Shown one piece after another: positions 33,924 through 43,099 of a stretch of DNA of 64,000 nucleotides. A program made the position numbers and the translations under genes. The notes under the pieces are model-generated. The model was not told the DNA's origin and ran no database searches. It saw only the letters and a program-made list of their open reading frames with translations. Origin of the DNA: Bacillus sp. SB49 (GTDB taxonomy: Bacteria; Bacillota; Bacilli; Bacillales; Halobacillaceae); NCBI RefSeq assembly GCF_000469135.2, contig NZ_CP048117.1, positions 1,277,501 through 1,341,500 of the forward strand, written 5' to 3'. Position 1 is the first letter of the stretch, and each line of letters opens with the position of its first letter.

Positions 33924-34682
33924 TTATTGTTTAAGGGGGTCGATGGATGTCCTCAGTTTACCGGCTATCGCTGTCGTTCCTTCTTGAAGTTCTTGCTCGT
34001 CAAAGGATACTTTCACGATACTCTCGTCCATCTCCAACGCTTCTGAGAACAGCCCTTTAAGCCCCCTGGCCCGGCGGTCCACTTCCAGCATGACGTCCAG
34101 TTTATTTTCGTTCAGGAAGAAGATGACCTCCAATTCGTCCAGGTAGCTGCGGTATTCCCCGTTAGGAACGAACTCGAATTCCTGAACGTACCCGTGGCGT
34201 TTCGATACCTCCATATCCACTTTCCTAATGTGAAAGCCGATGGATTCGAGTGCTTCGATCACTTTCTGGATGGACGGATGCGGAGCGATCTTAATCGGAT
34301 CCCTGTCACCCGGGTCCAGTGCCATCGGAATATCCAGTCCCGTTTCAAACCAGATCGGCAGGCGGCCGTGGGAAGCGGGAGCGTGAAATGGCATTTGTAT
34401 GACGAACGGTATTTCTTTCGTTTCGCCTGCCCCGATCGTTTCGTTGTCTGCAATCAAGTATTTCTCGAGCGCCACTTTTTCTTTCACTTTCTTTTCATCT
34501 ACTTCGCGCACCGCTTCGGTCATCAGAAACATATGGATGGAATCGATCGACTGCTCGACATCTCCTCCTTTAATGACGACTCTCCCACGCACGTCCTCCC
34601 CGGGAACGAATTGGTTCTTTTCCAGTTGGGTATCCACTTTCGCAGCACCGACGCCGACACTTGCCAGGAATTTCTTAAACAT
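33924..34682 (-). CDS. spo0M: Sporulation-control protein Spo0M
   Basis: 252 residues, the usual length. MFKKFLASVGVGAAKVDTQL is the family start, followed by two arrestin-like beta-sandwich halves (about 20-125 and 130-235). In Bacillus subtilis Spo0M affects sporulation efficiency and is controlled by sigma-H and sigma-W. AGGAGGAG precedes the ATG at 34682. It is monocistronic and divergent from the PadR-linked ABC operon. Its presence supports a spore-forming host. Confidence 0.9.
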   Translation of the reverse strand: MFKKFLASVGVGAAKVDTQLEKNQFVPGEDVRGRVVIKGGDVEQSIDSIHMFLMTEAVREVDEKKVKEKVALEKYLIADNETIGAGETKEIPFVIQMPFHAPASHGRLPIWFETGLDIPMALDPGDRDPIKIAPHPSIQKVIEALESIGFHIRKVDMEVSKRHGYVQEFEFVPNGEYRSYLDELEVIFFLNENKLDVMLEVDRRARGLKGLFSEALEMDESIVKVSFDEQELQEGTTAIAGKLRTSIDPLKQ

Positions 34683-34764
34683 AGGGCCTCTCCTCCTCTT
34701 TTTTATACCTACGTCCGGACGACCCAAAAGGGTTCAAAATTTAACAGAAAACTAATTTGTGTGC

Positions 34765-34775
34765 ATACTTAGTAT
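34765..34775. promoter_or_regulatory. Palindromic operator, copy 1 (likely PadR site)
   Basis: ATACT-T-AGTAT, a perfect palindrome overlapping TATAAT at 34773-34778. It lies 112 bases before the ABC ATPase gene and about 80 bases upstream of spo0M on the other strand. Confidence 0.55.
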
Positions 34776-34838
34776 AATGATTTATTTCTTTGTTTGTCTC
34801 ATTTAGATAATTATTCTGGGATTATTTCTACCCTTTTA

Positions 34839-34855
34839 TATATACTTAGTATATA
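34839..34855. promoter_or_regulatory. Palindromic operator, copy 2, over the ABC operon -10 box
   Basis: TATATACT-T-AGTATATA is a perfect 17-base palindrome with the same ATACTTAGTAT core as copy 1, overlapping TATAAT at 34852-34857. Transcription from there would reach the ABC gene at 34888. The PadR protein encoded at the end of this operon is the probable ligand. Confidence 0.65.
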
Positions 34856-34887
34856 ATGAGCGTAGATAAAGATGGGAGGGATTGTTA

Positions 34888-35607
34888 ATGATTACAGTTA
34901 ATGGTTTGACGAAAGACTTTATCCAGGGTAGGCAGCGTGTAGACGTGTTGAAAGGCATCGATTTGTCAGTGCAGGAAGGAGAATTCGTCGCGATCATGGG
35001 GCCGAGCGGGTCGGGGAAGAGTACGCTTCTGCAGCTGTTGGGAGGGCTGGATGCGCCTACAGACGGAGAGATGCATGTGAAGGGGCGTCCGCTGCATGAC
35101 ATGAAGGAGAAGGAAAGGACGATCTTCAGGAGAAAAGAATTAGGGTTTGTCTTTCAAAATTATCAACTGCTCCCGACCTTGACGGTGGAGGAGAACGTCG
35201 CGTTTCCGCTCCATGCAGATGGGAAGCTGACGAGAGAAAAGAAGGAATACGTCCATGAGCTGCTTCAATCGGTAGGGTTGGAGGGACTGCATAAGAAACG
35301 GGCCAACCTTTTGAGCGGAGGGCAGCAGCAGCGGGTCGCCATTGCACGTGCACTTGTCAATGACCCGGCTGTCCTGCTGGCGGATGAGCCGACCGGGAAT
35401 TTGGACAGACAAAAGGCGGAAGAGATTCTCGTGTTGTTTTCCAAATTCCACCGCGAACAGAAACAAACGATCGTCATGGTGACCCATGATATCTTTGCGG
35501 CGGGTTTTGCGGATCGAATCGTTCTTTTCCGTGACGGGGTCGTCGATCAGGTCATATCCAGGAAGGATCGGGACTATGCTAAATACTTGGCTGATTTCAT
35601 GGCGTAA
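34888..35607 (+). CDS. ABC transporter ATP-binding protein (MacB/LolD type)
   Basis: 239 residues with Walker A GPSGSGKST (about 38-46), Q-loop FQNYQLLP, signature LSGGQQQRVAIARAL, Walker B VLLADEPTGNLD and the H-loop THD. The TGNLD version marks the MacB/LolD/FtsE group that works with FtsX-domain permeases, which export or sense peptides and lipids rather than import. ATG at 34888 follows GGGAGGG. Its 3' end overlaps the permease gene by 32 bases. Confidence 0.9.
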   Translation: MITVNGLTKDFIQGRQRVDVLKGIDLSVQEGEFVAIMGPSGSGKSTLLQLLGGLDAPTDGEMHVKGRPLHDMKEKERTIFRRKELGFVFQNYQLLPTLTVEENVAFPLHADGKLTREKKEYVHELLQSVGLEGLHKKRANLLSGGQQQRVAIARALVNDPAVLLADEPTGNLDRQKAEEILVLFSKFHREQKQTIVMVTHDIFAAGFADRIVLFRDGVVDQVISRKDRDYAKYLADFMA

Positions 35608-38035
35608 TACGACGTCGAACAAGAAGCGCTTTTTCTTTACCCTGCTTGCGATTATCGTTGGAACGATGATGTTGACGGCAATGTTGATCGCGAATGAAAC
35701 GACGGAAGACGTCTTTGACTATTACGAAGATATGTATGTAGCGGATGCGGACTATTGGGTGCTGAGCGAAGGGGAGACGTATCCGGAATCCACGATCGCT
35801 CCAATGGAGAATGATCCGGCTGTTACAGAGACGCTGCATGCACTTGATAAGCAGACCTTCTTCGAATTGGAAGAACGTACTCTTAATGAGAGGTCTGTCC
35901 GGATTACCGGCGTCGATGATCAAAAGAGTTCTCTTTTGAAGATTCCTGTAATAGAGGGGGAGCTCGATAATGAGGGGATCGTCCTTCCGGAACCGGTTGC
36001 AGCCCTGCTGGATAAGGAAGTCGGCGATACCGTCCGCTTCACAGGCATGGGAGAGGCGAAAGTGTCTGCCATTACGGAATATACCCAGCTGCTCTCCAGT
36101 CCAAGTGACTGGGAAGGGGCGGAATCTAGCAGCTTCCGCGTCATGGCTCCACTTGACCTGTTAAGAGAGTGGACCGGGGAGGAAGATGCGCTGTCCTATG
36201 TGCGTTTTCAAACAGATGGGGATGGGGAAGCGCTGTTCCGGAAATGGCAGGAGAAATTCCAGGGGACGGGCGCCTATATCGAACCTGTCGTCGCCGATGA
36301 TCTGCAGAGTAATGACATCGGAGGGCTGTACACCTTCTTCTATATCATTGCAGCACTTGCCATATTTATCAGCGGATTCATCGTGTTCAATATGATTTAT
36401 ACGAGCGTGATTGAGCGGAAGAAAGAATTCGCCATTATGAAGAGCCTTGGTTACACGAAGGGTTCTGTTTCCAAACTGGTTCTTATTGAAATGGTGCTTC
36501 TCGCTTTAATCGGTTCCTTCGTCGGGGTACCGCTTGGTATTTGGATGGGGGATGCATTCATGGGGGCGCTTCTGCAAGTATTCCAATTCGATATGGTTTA
36601 CACGTTGAATTGGAAGGGGCCTGTTTTGACCGCCTTCCTGCTCAGTCTCTGCTATCCTGTGTTGTTTTCTCTTTTTCCCATCTATCACGCGGGGAAGGTT
36701 TCTATTTTATTGGCGTTGAAGGAAGCAGGTGTCAAACAGCCTTTATCAACAAGCTATGTAGGAAGAGGGCTCGCAGGACTTGTGCTTATTTGCTGTGTTT
36801 TCATCGATCATCCAATTTCCTACGCGGCGGGAATTGCAGGTGTCCTTCTCTTGTTCCCGCTTTTGTTAGCGGGGATAGGGAAACTGACGGCCCCTTTATT
36901 CCGGTCATTTTTTCACTATCCGGGTGTAGTGGCTGTCAGGAATCTGTATCAGCAGATAAACAGAAACGCCAATACCGCTGCGATCCTCGCTGTTGGAGTA
37001 GCAATCATTTTGTTACTTAGTGCCGTAATTGAAACAGCGCCGGAAGGTTATGAAAAAGAAATTACGAGTACGTACGGCGGGGATATGAGAATCACTTCAG
37101 AGGCTCCGTGGACGCAGGATGATGTGGATAAACTGCTTACGTACAAGGAAATTACGGATGTAGAGCCTTTGTCGGAAGCTGCTCCGATTACATGGGAAAC
37201 CGTGGGAGGAGAGAGGCGGCAGTTTTCGGTGCTTTCTGTGAGGGAGGAAGGCCCCGTCTTATTTGAAGAAAAGGGGACAGAAGACACCTATGCCTCCCTG
37301 GAAAAGGAATCTACGATTGCGCTTGGTGAACGGGCCTTTGATGAATGGGGCGGGGAGATCGGGGATTCCATCTTGATGAACACTCCGAACGGAGAGCAGC
37401 AGTACAAAGTGGTCGACGTCGTGAAAACCTCCCATCATGCCGGCTATACAGCTTTCATGAAGGAGGAGAACCTGGCGGATGAATTCGGTTGGAGCCAAAG
37501 CTATGATATGCTGTTAACGGTAACGAACAACGCCGACCAGGCGCTGCGCAATCAATTGTGGCAGGATTTCGGTGAGCATCTGTCCAAAGTGCAGACAGCA
37601 GAGGAAGAAATTCAGTCCACCACTTCCGCTATTACAGGGATGAATGAATTGATCCTGTTATTGATGGTCATCATCATTGCCTTATCAAGTGTCGGTACCG
37701 CCAATACGCTGTTGATGAATACGTACGAGCGCAGGTTTGAGATCGGAACGATGCGAGCGCTCGGTTTTACGAAAAAGCAGGTGAAGACGATGATTCTGTC
37801 CGAAGGGCTCCTCATCGGCTTATCGGGTGTAGCAGGCGGTTTATTGTCTGGGGTGCTTTTCATCTATGCGACGAGTAAATCCGAACTGATGGAAGGGTTT
37901 ATGACGTTCCGCCTCCCTGTACCGACGATGATGGTGGCGCTGGCTGCCGGAATTGTCTTAAGTATAGGCGCGGCGTGGATTTCAAGCCGTTCGGCAAGTA
38001 AAATCGATGTACAGGCATCACTTAAAGAAGGTTGA
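35576..38035 (+). CDS. ABC transporter permease with two FtsX domains
   Basis: 819 residues from ATG at 35576 (AGGAAGGATC upstream), inside the ATPase gene. Layout: helix 1 (about 15-38), a large extracytoplasmic domain (40-245), an FtsX block of three helices (about 255-370), additional helices (410-460), a second extracytoplasmic domain (490-675) and a final FtsX block (690-810). This two-lobed form resembles permeases for peptide antibiotic or cell-envelope stress transport. A PadR regulator gene follows four bases later. Confidence 0.85.
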   Translation: MLNTWLISWRNTTSNKKRFFFTLLAIIVGTMMLTAMLIANETTEDVFDYYEDMYVADADYWVLSEGETYPESTIAPMENDPAVTETLHALDKQTFFELEERTLNERSVRITGVDDQKSSLLKIPVIEGELDNEGIVLPEPVAALLDKEVGDTVRFTGMGEAKVSAITEYTQLLSSPSDWEGAESSSFRVMAPLDLLREWTGEEDALSYVRFQTDGDGEALFRKWQEKFQGTGAYIEPVVADDLQSNDIGGLYTFFYIIAALAIFISGFIVFNMIYTSVIERKKEFAIMKSLGYTKGSVSKLVLIEMVLLALIGSFVGVPLGIWMGDAFMGALLQVFQFDMVYTLNWKGPVLTAFLLSLCYPVLFSLFPIYHAGKVSILLALKEAGVKQPLSTSYVGRGLAGLVLICCVFIDHPISYAAGIAGVLLLFPLLLAGIGKLTAPLFRSFFHYPGVVAVRNLYQQINRNANTAAILAVGVAIILLLSAVIETAPEGYEKEITSTYGGDMRITSEAPWTQDDVDKLLTYKEITDVEPLSEAAPITWETVGGERRQFSVLSVREEGPVLFEEKGTEDTYASLEKESTIALGERAFDEWGGEIGDSILMNTPNGEQQYKVVDVVKTSHHAGYTAFMKEENLADEFGWSQSYDMLLTVTNNADQALRNQLWQDFGEHLSKVQTAEEEIQSTTSAITGMNELILLLMVIIIALSSVGTANTLLMNTYERRFEIGTMRALGFTKKQVKTMILSEGLLIGLSGVAGGLLSGVLFIYATSKSELMEGFMTFRLPVPTMMVALAAGIVLSIGAAWISSRSASKIDVQASLKEG

Positions 38036-38039
38036 TACA

Positions 38040-38543
38040 TTGTCCGTTAAATATGGAATTTTAACTTTGTTATATGTAGAGAGACATCATGGCTACGAAT
38101 TGAAGCTGGAGATGGACTCCCTTCTTGGTATGAAGGGAAAAGTCAATCCAGGACAGATTTACACGACGCTCGACCGTTTGATCCGGGACGAATTGGTATC
38201 GTCTCCGGGCTTGGATGATCAGGACAGGAAGCTGTTCGAATTGGAGCAGAAGGGGAAGGACCAGGTGGAAAAGTGGCTGCTGGAACCGGTGCCTTATCAT
38301 TCGACGAAGGACGACTTCTTTTTTAAATGGAACTGCTCCCGCAGAATCGGTTTTCAGGACGAAGATAAAATGCTCCAGAATCAGAAGGAAGTGATCCTTG
38401 AAGGGGTCATGGAACTGACGTCCGCGAAGACGGAAGCCCTTATGAAGGGAGACGAGAATACGTACCTATGGATGAGCGGGCTGCTGCTGCACCTGGAGGC
38501 GGACTTGAACTGGATCATGCAGGTGGAAAACAGGATACGATAA
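38040..38543 (+). CDS. PadR family transcriptional regulator
   Basis: 167 residues from TTG at 38040 with AAAGAAGG upstream. The winged helix is clear: LSVKYGILTLLYVERHHGYELKLEMD, then VNPGQIYTTLDRLIRDELVSS, and KLFELEQKGKDQVEKWL. The C-terminal helical half (about 90-167) dimerises. PadR proteins commonly repress adjacent ABC exporters and release DNA on drug binding. It is last in the ABC operon, and two palindromes at 34765 and 34839 are the likely targets. Confidence 0.9.
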   Translation: MSVKYGILTLLYVERHHGYELKLEMDSLLGMKGKVNPGQIYTTLDRLIRDELVSSPGLDDQDRKLFELEQKGKDQVEKWLLEPVPYHSTKDDFFFKWNCSRRIGFQDEDKMLQNQKEVILEGVMELTSAKTEALMKGDENTYLWMSGLLLHLEADLNWIMQVENRIR

Positions 38544-38551
38544 CGATTCAG

Positions 38552-38588
38552 GCAGGGGATCCCGAGAAAGGGTCCCCTGCTTTTTTTT
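38552..38588 (+). terminator. Terminator of the ABC-PadR operon
   Basis: GCAGGGGATCCC pairs with GGGTCCCCTGC with one mismatch or bulge, followed by eight T. Confidence 0.85.
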
Positions 38589-38668
38589 ACTATTCCATTA
38601 GACACCGTACCATGCTACATTGGATAAAGGTGGAATATTGAAAATTCTAAAAAGGTGGTCGTGAACGA

Positions 38669-39484
38669 ATGCTTGCAACGATGTATAAACGGAGGGAGAA
38701 ACTGGCCGCCCTGCTGTCCGTCATTCTTTTGGCCGTGCTCTCTGTCTATGTGTTATGGAGACCGCCGGGAACAGCGGAGCAGTGGCTGAATATTGCTGTG
38801 TTTGCGCTCCCACTTCTATTCATGGGCAGTATGGTGGTTTCCAGCAGACAGAAATATAACAAAGTAAAGAAAGTGGAGGTACCGGAATCGAATAATTCTC
38901 TTTCAGAGGTGGATCATCTTGTGCTGAAAGGAGATGCTGGATGGTTCCCCCGCCTGCTCATCTTCGAAAAGAACGGCGCTTATCTGGGCGGATGGAAGCT
39001 AGACAAAGCCGCCTGGTGGGTTCGCCCTCTGATCCTCTATCGAAAATCGGTGCTGTCATTCTTTCCGACGACATTCGGATTTTACTCCAACACAGGGGAA
39101 CGAATCCTCTCCTGGAGTCGAAAAGGGTTTAAAGATACGGTCGTAACGATTTACGACCGGGATGGGGAAACGCTCGGGTCTTACATACAGAAAGAATTCA
39201 AAAGCCTTGTCCATATTAAGGGGGAGCTCAGGGGAACCGATGGAAACAAACTTCTGTCTGTTCAGGTGTCCGGGTTTTCCGGTGATTTCAACCTGGTGGA
39301 CGAAGAAGGGCGGTGTTGGGCGGACTTTTATAACGGCAGGTTCCCGCATGAATATACGGAACTGTTTCGGGATATCGATAATGATATCGTCGGACTCTCC
39401 GGACAGCTTCGGGAGGACGAGAAGCAGCTGGTGATCGGTGCTGTCTGCTTCCTTTTCATGGAGCGTCAGCTGAGAAACCGGTAG
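38669..39484 (+). CDS. Membrane protein with a tubby/LURP-like domain, unknown function
   Basis: 271 residues. Two N-terminal helices (about 13-30 and 39-58) are followed by a beta-rich domain of about 190 residues with repeated strand-turn patterns such as HLVLKGDAGWFPRLLIFEKNG and VVTIYDRDGETLGSYIQKE. These resemble the LURP-one/scramblase/tubby C-terminal fold, though I am unsure. AAAGGTGG precedes the ATG at a somewhat long distance. It appears monocistronic. Confidence 0.55.
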   Translation: MLATMYKRREKLAALLSVILLAVLSVYVLWRPPGTAEQWLNIAVFALPLLFMGSMVVSSRQKYNKVKKVEVPESNNSLSEVDHLVLKGDAGWFPRLLIFEKNGAYLGGWKLDKAAWWVRPLILYRKSVLSFFPTTFGFYSNTGERILSWSRKGFKDTVVTIYDRDGETLGSYIQKEFKSLVHIKGELRGTDGNKLLSVQVSGFSGDFNLVDEEGRCWADFYNGRFPHEYTELFRDIDNDIVGLSGQLREDEKQLVIGAVCFLFMERQLRNR

Positions 39485-39488
39485 TGGA

Positions 39489-39782
39489 TCAACGAAGATC
39501 TTTTGGGTAATATTTGGGCTTGAACAGCAGGCCGCCTGCCATGATGATCAGTCCATTGAAGAAGAGGACCATCGCGCCGATCGCTCCGAAGACGTGTTCC
39601 GCTCCGTCAAGGTCGCGGGTGACAAAAAGAGCGAGCGCCGCCCGGATAAGAAAGTAGAATACAGCAGCGCCTGCTGTGGACAGAAGGGCTCCGGTGATCA
39701 GCCAGCTTTTCTTATTCCTTTTCACAAAAGTGGCTACGGCTGTGTTCAATAGAATGAGAATGACGATCAGAATTGTAATCAT
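39489..39782 (-). CDS. Small membrane protein with three helices
   Basis: 97 residues with hydrophobic helices at about 2-18, 26-52 and 64-85 and a basic C-terminus. AGAAAGGAAAAAG precedes the ATG. Family not recognised. It converges on the tubby-like gene with five bases between stops and is divergent from the P-loop kinase gene. Confidence 0.55.
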   Translation of the reverse strand: MITILIVILILLNTAVATFVKRNKKSWLITGALLSTAGAAVFYFLIRAALALFVTRDLDGAEHVFGAIGAMVLFFNGLIIMAGGLLFKPKYYPKDLR

Positions 39783-39837
39783 AGACTTTTTCCTTTCTGT
39801 AAAGAGTCTGGGAATCTAGTGGGTGGAGAGATGCAGA

Positions 39838-40377
39838 ATGGATGACGCTACAAAGAAGATCAGGATTATCGGCTCGGTGGCAAGCGGGAAGACGACGCTT
39901 GCTAAAGAACTTTCCGAATATTTACATATTCCCTATATTGAAATGGATAATCTTGTATGGGACAGAGGGAGCGGGACAGACCGCCGGCGTACACCGGAAG
40001 AGAGGGATGCTTGCCTTCACCAAGTTCTGGTGGAAGATCAGTGGATCCTCGAGGGGGTGCACCGAGGGGACTGGACGGAGGATACGTTCTTCGAAGCGGA
40101 TGTCGTCCTTATGCTGGATCCGCCATACATGCTTAGAACCTGGCGGATTATCCGCCGTTTCTTCCGTCAGAAAGCAGGCTTGGAATCAGCCAATTATCGT
40201 CCCTCTCTGAAAATTTTCCTGCGGATGTTTCGTTGGAACAGACATTTCGAAAAGGTGGAGAAACGGAAGTTCCTGCAGTCAGAAGCCGGGTTGCTTCCGA
40301 AGACGAAACGGGTGACGCGATGGAGCGGCGATCTTGAAAACCTGGACAGTCTGGTGCGCAGGAGGGATATGGGATGA
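39838..40377 (+). CDS. P-loop nucleoside/nucleotide kinase-like protein (FlaR-like)
   Basis: 179 residues from ATG at 39838. Walker A GSVASGKTTLAKEL (about 12-25) is followed by IPYIEMDNLVWD, WILEGVHRG and VVLMLDPPYMLRTWRIIRRFF. This order matches the adenylate-kinase-like group often labelled DNA topology modulation protein FlaR, whose real role is unclear. The next gene starts inside its stop (ATGA), so the two are translationally coupled. Confidence 0.75.
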   Translation: MDDATKKIRIIGSVASGKTTLAKELSEYLHIPYIEMDNLVWDRGSGTDRRRTPEERDACLHQVLVEDQWILEGVHRGDWTEDTFFEADVVLMLDPPYMLRTWRIIRRFFRQKAGLESANYRPSLKIFLRMFRWNRHFEKVEKRKFLQSEAGLLPKTKRVTRWSGDLENLDSLVRRRDMG

Positions 40378-40898
40378 AGCATGACGTACGCCGGTGGACG
40401 ATCCGGTCGGTCGAAGTGGCGGATGCGGGAGAGTTGTCTGCCTTACGTTATCAGATAGATGGGGAGACGGAATACCTCGATCGGGAACAGGGGGAAGCGT
40501 TCCTTGATGAGACAGGCTTCCGTAAGTTGATTGAGAAGGATGCAGAAGCGGAGAACCGTTTGTTTCTTGTTGCAGAATCAGAAGGGAAACTGGTCGGTTT
40601 TGCACGGTGTGAAGGGATGGATTTAAAAAGGAAAGCCCATCAGGCGGAGTTCGGTGTTGCCGTAAAAAAGGAATACTGGGGATGTGGGATTGGGAGGGGC
40701 CTTCTTGAATCAGCTGTTGCCTGGGCGGACAGGAGCGGGATTGTTAAACTTACGCTGAGTGTCCTTGCAGCCAATCAAAAAGCAGTGGAGCTGTATAAGC
40801 AATATGGTTTTGTAGAAGAAGGCCGGCTGCGGGCAGATAAACGTCTCGCAGACGGCTATTACGATACGCTTCTGATGGCAAGGTTTCATTCCTTTTAA
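40374..40898 (+). CDS. GNAT family N-acetyltransferase
   Basis: 174 residues. Motif A: VKKEYWGCGIGRGLLESAVAWA; motif B: KLTLSVLAANQKAVELYKQYGFVEEGRLRAD, the pattern of RimI/SpeG-like and diamine-type acetyltransferases. AGGAGGGATATGGG precedes the ATG, which overlaps the kinase-like gene by four bases. Confidence 0.85.
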   Translation: MKHDVRRWTIRSVEVADAGELSALRYQIDGETEYLDREQGEAFLDETGFRKLIEKDAEAENRLFLVAESEGKLVGFARCEGMDLKRKAHQAEFGVAVKKEYWGCGIGRGLLESAVAWADRSGIVKLTLSVLAANQKAVELYKQYGFVEEGRLRADKRLADGYYDTLLMARFHSF

Positions 40899-40934
40899 TA
40901 CTTAGTAAAACACAGAGAAAGAGGAGAAGGAAAG

Positions 40935-41750
40935 ATGGCGTTCATCACAGCGAAAGTCTTGTATATTTCCTTGTTCATTTTAATTATTCATACGATCGAG
41001 ACCCTTGCCTATGCAGTCCGGCTGTCAGGGGCGCGGGTCGGGATGATCGCGGCGGCCCTGTCTTTGTTCAATCTGATGGTCATCGTGTCACGGATGGCGA
41101 ACATGCTCCAACAGCCTTTTACCGGAAGTCTGGTGGATAAGGCTCCGGACGGGAACGCGCTTGGTTTTATCGAAGATCAATTCCGTGTCATCATCGGAGC
41201 GTCAACGCTAGGTACCCTGCTTGGCATTATTCTGCTGCCGACATTCATCGCCCTGTTCTCGCGGGCAATCATTCAGCTGTCGAAGCAGGGAGGCTCGGTG
41301 CCGTCTTTGATCAAACTGCTTCTCACCCCGCAGTACATCAAGTGCGGTCTTCATTTGATGCATATACCGAAGCGCTCTTATTTGAAAGGGGTATCGTTTA
41401 CAAGGATACCGAAACGCTTGTTCTTCATCAACATGGTTGTCACAGCCGTCTATACTATCGGCGTGCTGTCTGCTCTATACGCTTCGCTGCTTGTCCCTGA
41501 CCGATCCAATACCGCAGTGATGGCTTCCGGGATGATCAACGGGATCGCGACGATTCTGCTTGCCGTTTTCGTCGATCCGAAGATTTCCGTCATGGCGGAT
41601 GACGTCATTCATAAGCGCGGGGATTACAGCCGATTAAAAAGCGTCTCGCTGATGATGATCACCTCCCGGCTTCTGGGAACGCTGCTTGCCCAACTGCTGT
41701 TTATACCGGGCGCTTATTATATCGGTTGGTTCACTAAATTCTTAGTATAA
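40935..41750 (+). CDS. amj: Amj-type lipid II flippase
   Basis: 271 residues with about six to seven helices, the size of Bacillus subtilis Amj (YdaH), the alternative to MurJ for flipping lipid II across the membrane. Recognisable stretches are IHTIETLAYAVRLSGARVG, RMANMLQQPFTGSLVD and MITSRLLGTLLAQLLFIPGA. In B. subtilis it is induced by envelope stress through an ECF sigma factor. Here an imperfect copy of the PadR-type palindrome (TACTTAGTA, 40899-40907) lies 28 bases before its start. GAGGAGAAGGAA precedes the ATG. Confidence 0.85.
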   Translation: MAFITAKVLYISLFILIIHTIETLAYAVRLSGARVGMIAAALSLFNLMVIVSRMANMLQQPFTGSLVDKAPDGNALGFIEDQFRVIIGASTLGTLLGIILLPTFIALFSRAIIQLSKQGGSVPSLIKLLLTPQYIKCGLHLMHIPKRSYLKGVSFTRIPKRLFFINMVVTAVYTIGVLSALYASLLVPDRSNTAVMASGMINGIATILLAVFVDPKISVMADDVIHKRGDYSRLKSVSLMMITSRLLGTLLAQLLFIPGAYYIGWFTKFLV

Positions 41751-41768
41751 AGAAAAGGGGATTAGAAA

Positions 41769-42434
41769 ATGGAAAAATCCGTGATTTTTGACATGGATGG
41801 AACCTTGTTTCAAACGAATCTGGTATTGGAATCAGCACTGGATGATGCTTTCGACTACTTGAGGAATTCCGGAAAATGGGAAGGACAAACACCGATTGAG
41901 CTGTATCGGGAAATCATGGGTGTGCCGCTTCCTGAAGTATGGAAAGCCCTGATGCCGGATCATTCCGAAGAGGACAGACGTTTGACGGATGCTTTCTTTC
42001 TTGCCAGGCTCCTTCACCACATCAAAGAAGGGAACGGGGCCCTTTACCCTCATGCTGGAGAGACGCTGCGTTTGCTGAAGGAGAAAGGCTGCCGTTTATT
42101 CATAGCCAGCAACGGTCTGATCGACTACCTTCAGGCAATTGTTCGCTGTTACAGTTTGGATGAATGGGTGACGGAGACGTTCAGCATTGAACAAATCGAT
42201 TCTCTCGATAAGGCAGACCTGGTAAAGGAAATCGTGAACAAATACGATTTAAAGGACGCAGTAGTCGTCGGTGATCGTCTCTCCGATATTCGGGCGGCAG
42301 AGACAAACGGGTTGGTTTCTGTCGGCTGCCGTTTTGACTTTGCCAAGGAAGAAGAACTTGCCGAAGCGGATTATATCATTAATGAATTACAGGATCTGCT
42401 GCCCGTCGTTATGCAGACGGTAAGCGTGGAATAG
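41769..42434 (+). CDS. HAD family hydrolase
   Basis: 221 residues with all four HAD motifs: DMDGTLF (nucleophile Asp at about residue 8), LFIASNG (motif II), Lys168-region DLVKEIV (motif III) and VVVGDRLSDIRAA (motif IV). The small helical cap places it in subfamily I with nucleotidases, phosphoglycolate phosphatases and PpaX-like enzymes; the substrate cannot be told. AAAGGGG precedes the ATG and it follows amj by 18 bases. Confidence 0.85.
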   Translation: MEKSVIFDMDGTLFQTNLVLESALDDAFDYLRNSGKWEGQTPIELYREIMGVPLPEVWKALMPDHSEEDRRLTDAFFLARLLHHIKEGNGALYPHAGETLRLLKEKGCRLFIASNGLIDYLQAIVRCYSLDEWVTETFSIEQIDSLDKADLVKEIVNKYDLKDAVVVGDRLSDIRAAETNGLVSVGCRFDFAKEEELAEADYIINELQDLLPVVMQTVSVE

Positions 42435-42445
42435 GGGGAGGACAA

Positions 42446-42946
42446 ATGGATCAATACCAAACGGAACGATTGACGATGATGGTTTTTACTTTGGATATGA
42501 TGAACGCTGCTCTTGAGAGTAACACCCAGCTTAAGGAAGCATCGGGCTGTGAGGTTCCGGAGAATTATCCGATGGAATTGTACAAGCAGATGCTGCCGTA
42601 CAAAATCGAACGATTTCACGAACATCCGGAAGAGAATCTATGGGAAGGTCTCATCATTCATACAGAATCGAACACAATCATCGGAGATATGGGCTTCAAA
42701 GGCGGCCCCGATGAGAATGGGGAAATGGACATCGGCTACAGCATCCTTCCAGAATATCGCGGAAACGGCTATGCTTCGGAGATGGCGTCGTCGATCGTCC
42801 TCTGGGGGTTAAAGCAGCCGGGTGTAAAGAAAATCACGGCGTCATGCTCGACCGGAAATCAAGCATCGATCCGGGTGCTTGAGAAAGCCGGATTCCAGCG
42901 GACCGGCGAGTCGGACGGGGAATGGTATTGGCAGCTGGAAGCGTGA
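42446..42946 (+). CDS. GNAT family N-acetyltransferase (RimJ-like)
   Basis: 166 residues. DIGYSILPEYRGNGYASEMASSIVLWGL is motif A of RimJ/RimL-type enzymes and ASCSTGNQASIRVLEKAGFQRTGE is motif B. N-terminal TERLTMMVF is also typical. Acceptor unknown. GGGGGAGG precedes the ATG, 11 bases after the HAD gene. Confidence 0.85.
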   Translation: MDQYQTERLTMMVFTLDMMNAALESNTQLKEASGCEVPENYPMELYKQMLPYKIERFHEHPEENLWEGLIIHTESNTIIGDMGFKGGPDENGEMDIGYSILPEYRGNGYASEMASSIVLWGLKQPGVKKITASCSTGNQASIRVLEKAGFQRTGESDGEWYWQLEA

Positions 42947-42957
42947 GTACAGGTAGG

Positions 42958-43027
42958 ATCGTGTCCATTCCCGGACCACGCTTTTTCTATAAACGCATCA
43001 TCCGCATACTTTTATGCGGATTTTTTT
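42958..43027 (+). terminator. Two tandem terminators after the GNAT gene
   Basis: The first (42958-42986) pairs CGTGTCC with GGACCACG imperfectly before CTTTTT. The second (43000-43027) pairs ATCCGCATA with TATGCGGAT perfectly before seven T. Confidence 0.75.
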
Positions 43028-43099
43028 CATTTTATAGACACCTCCCTTAGTCCTTCTTTCGATTATTAGGATAGAACACTTAAATCGGAGGAATGACGA

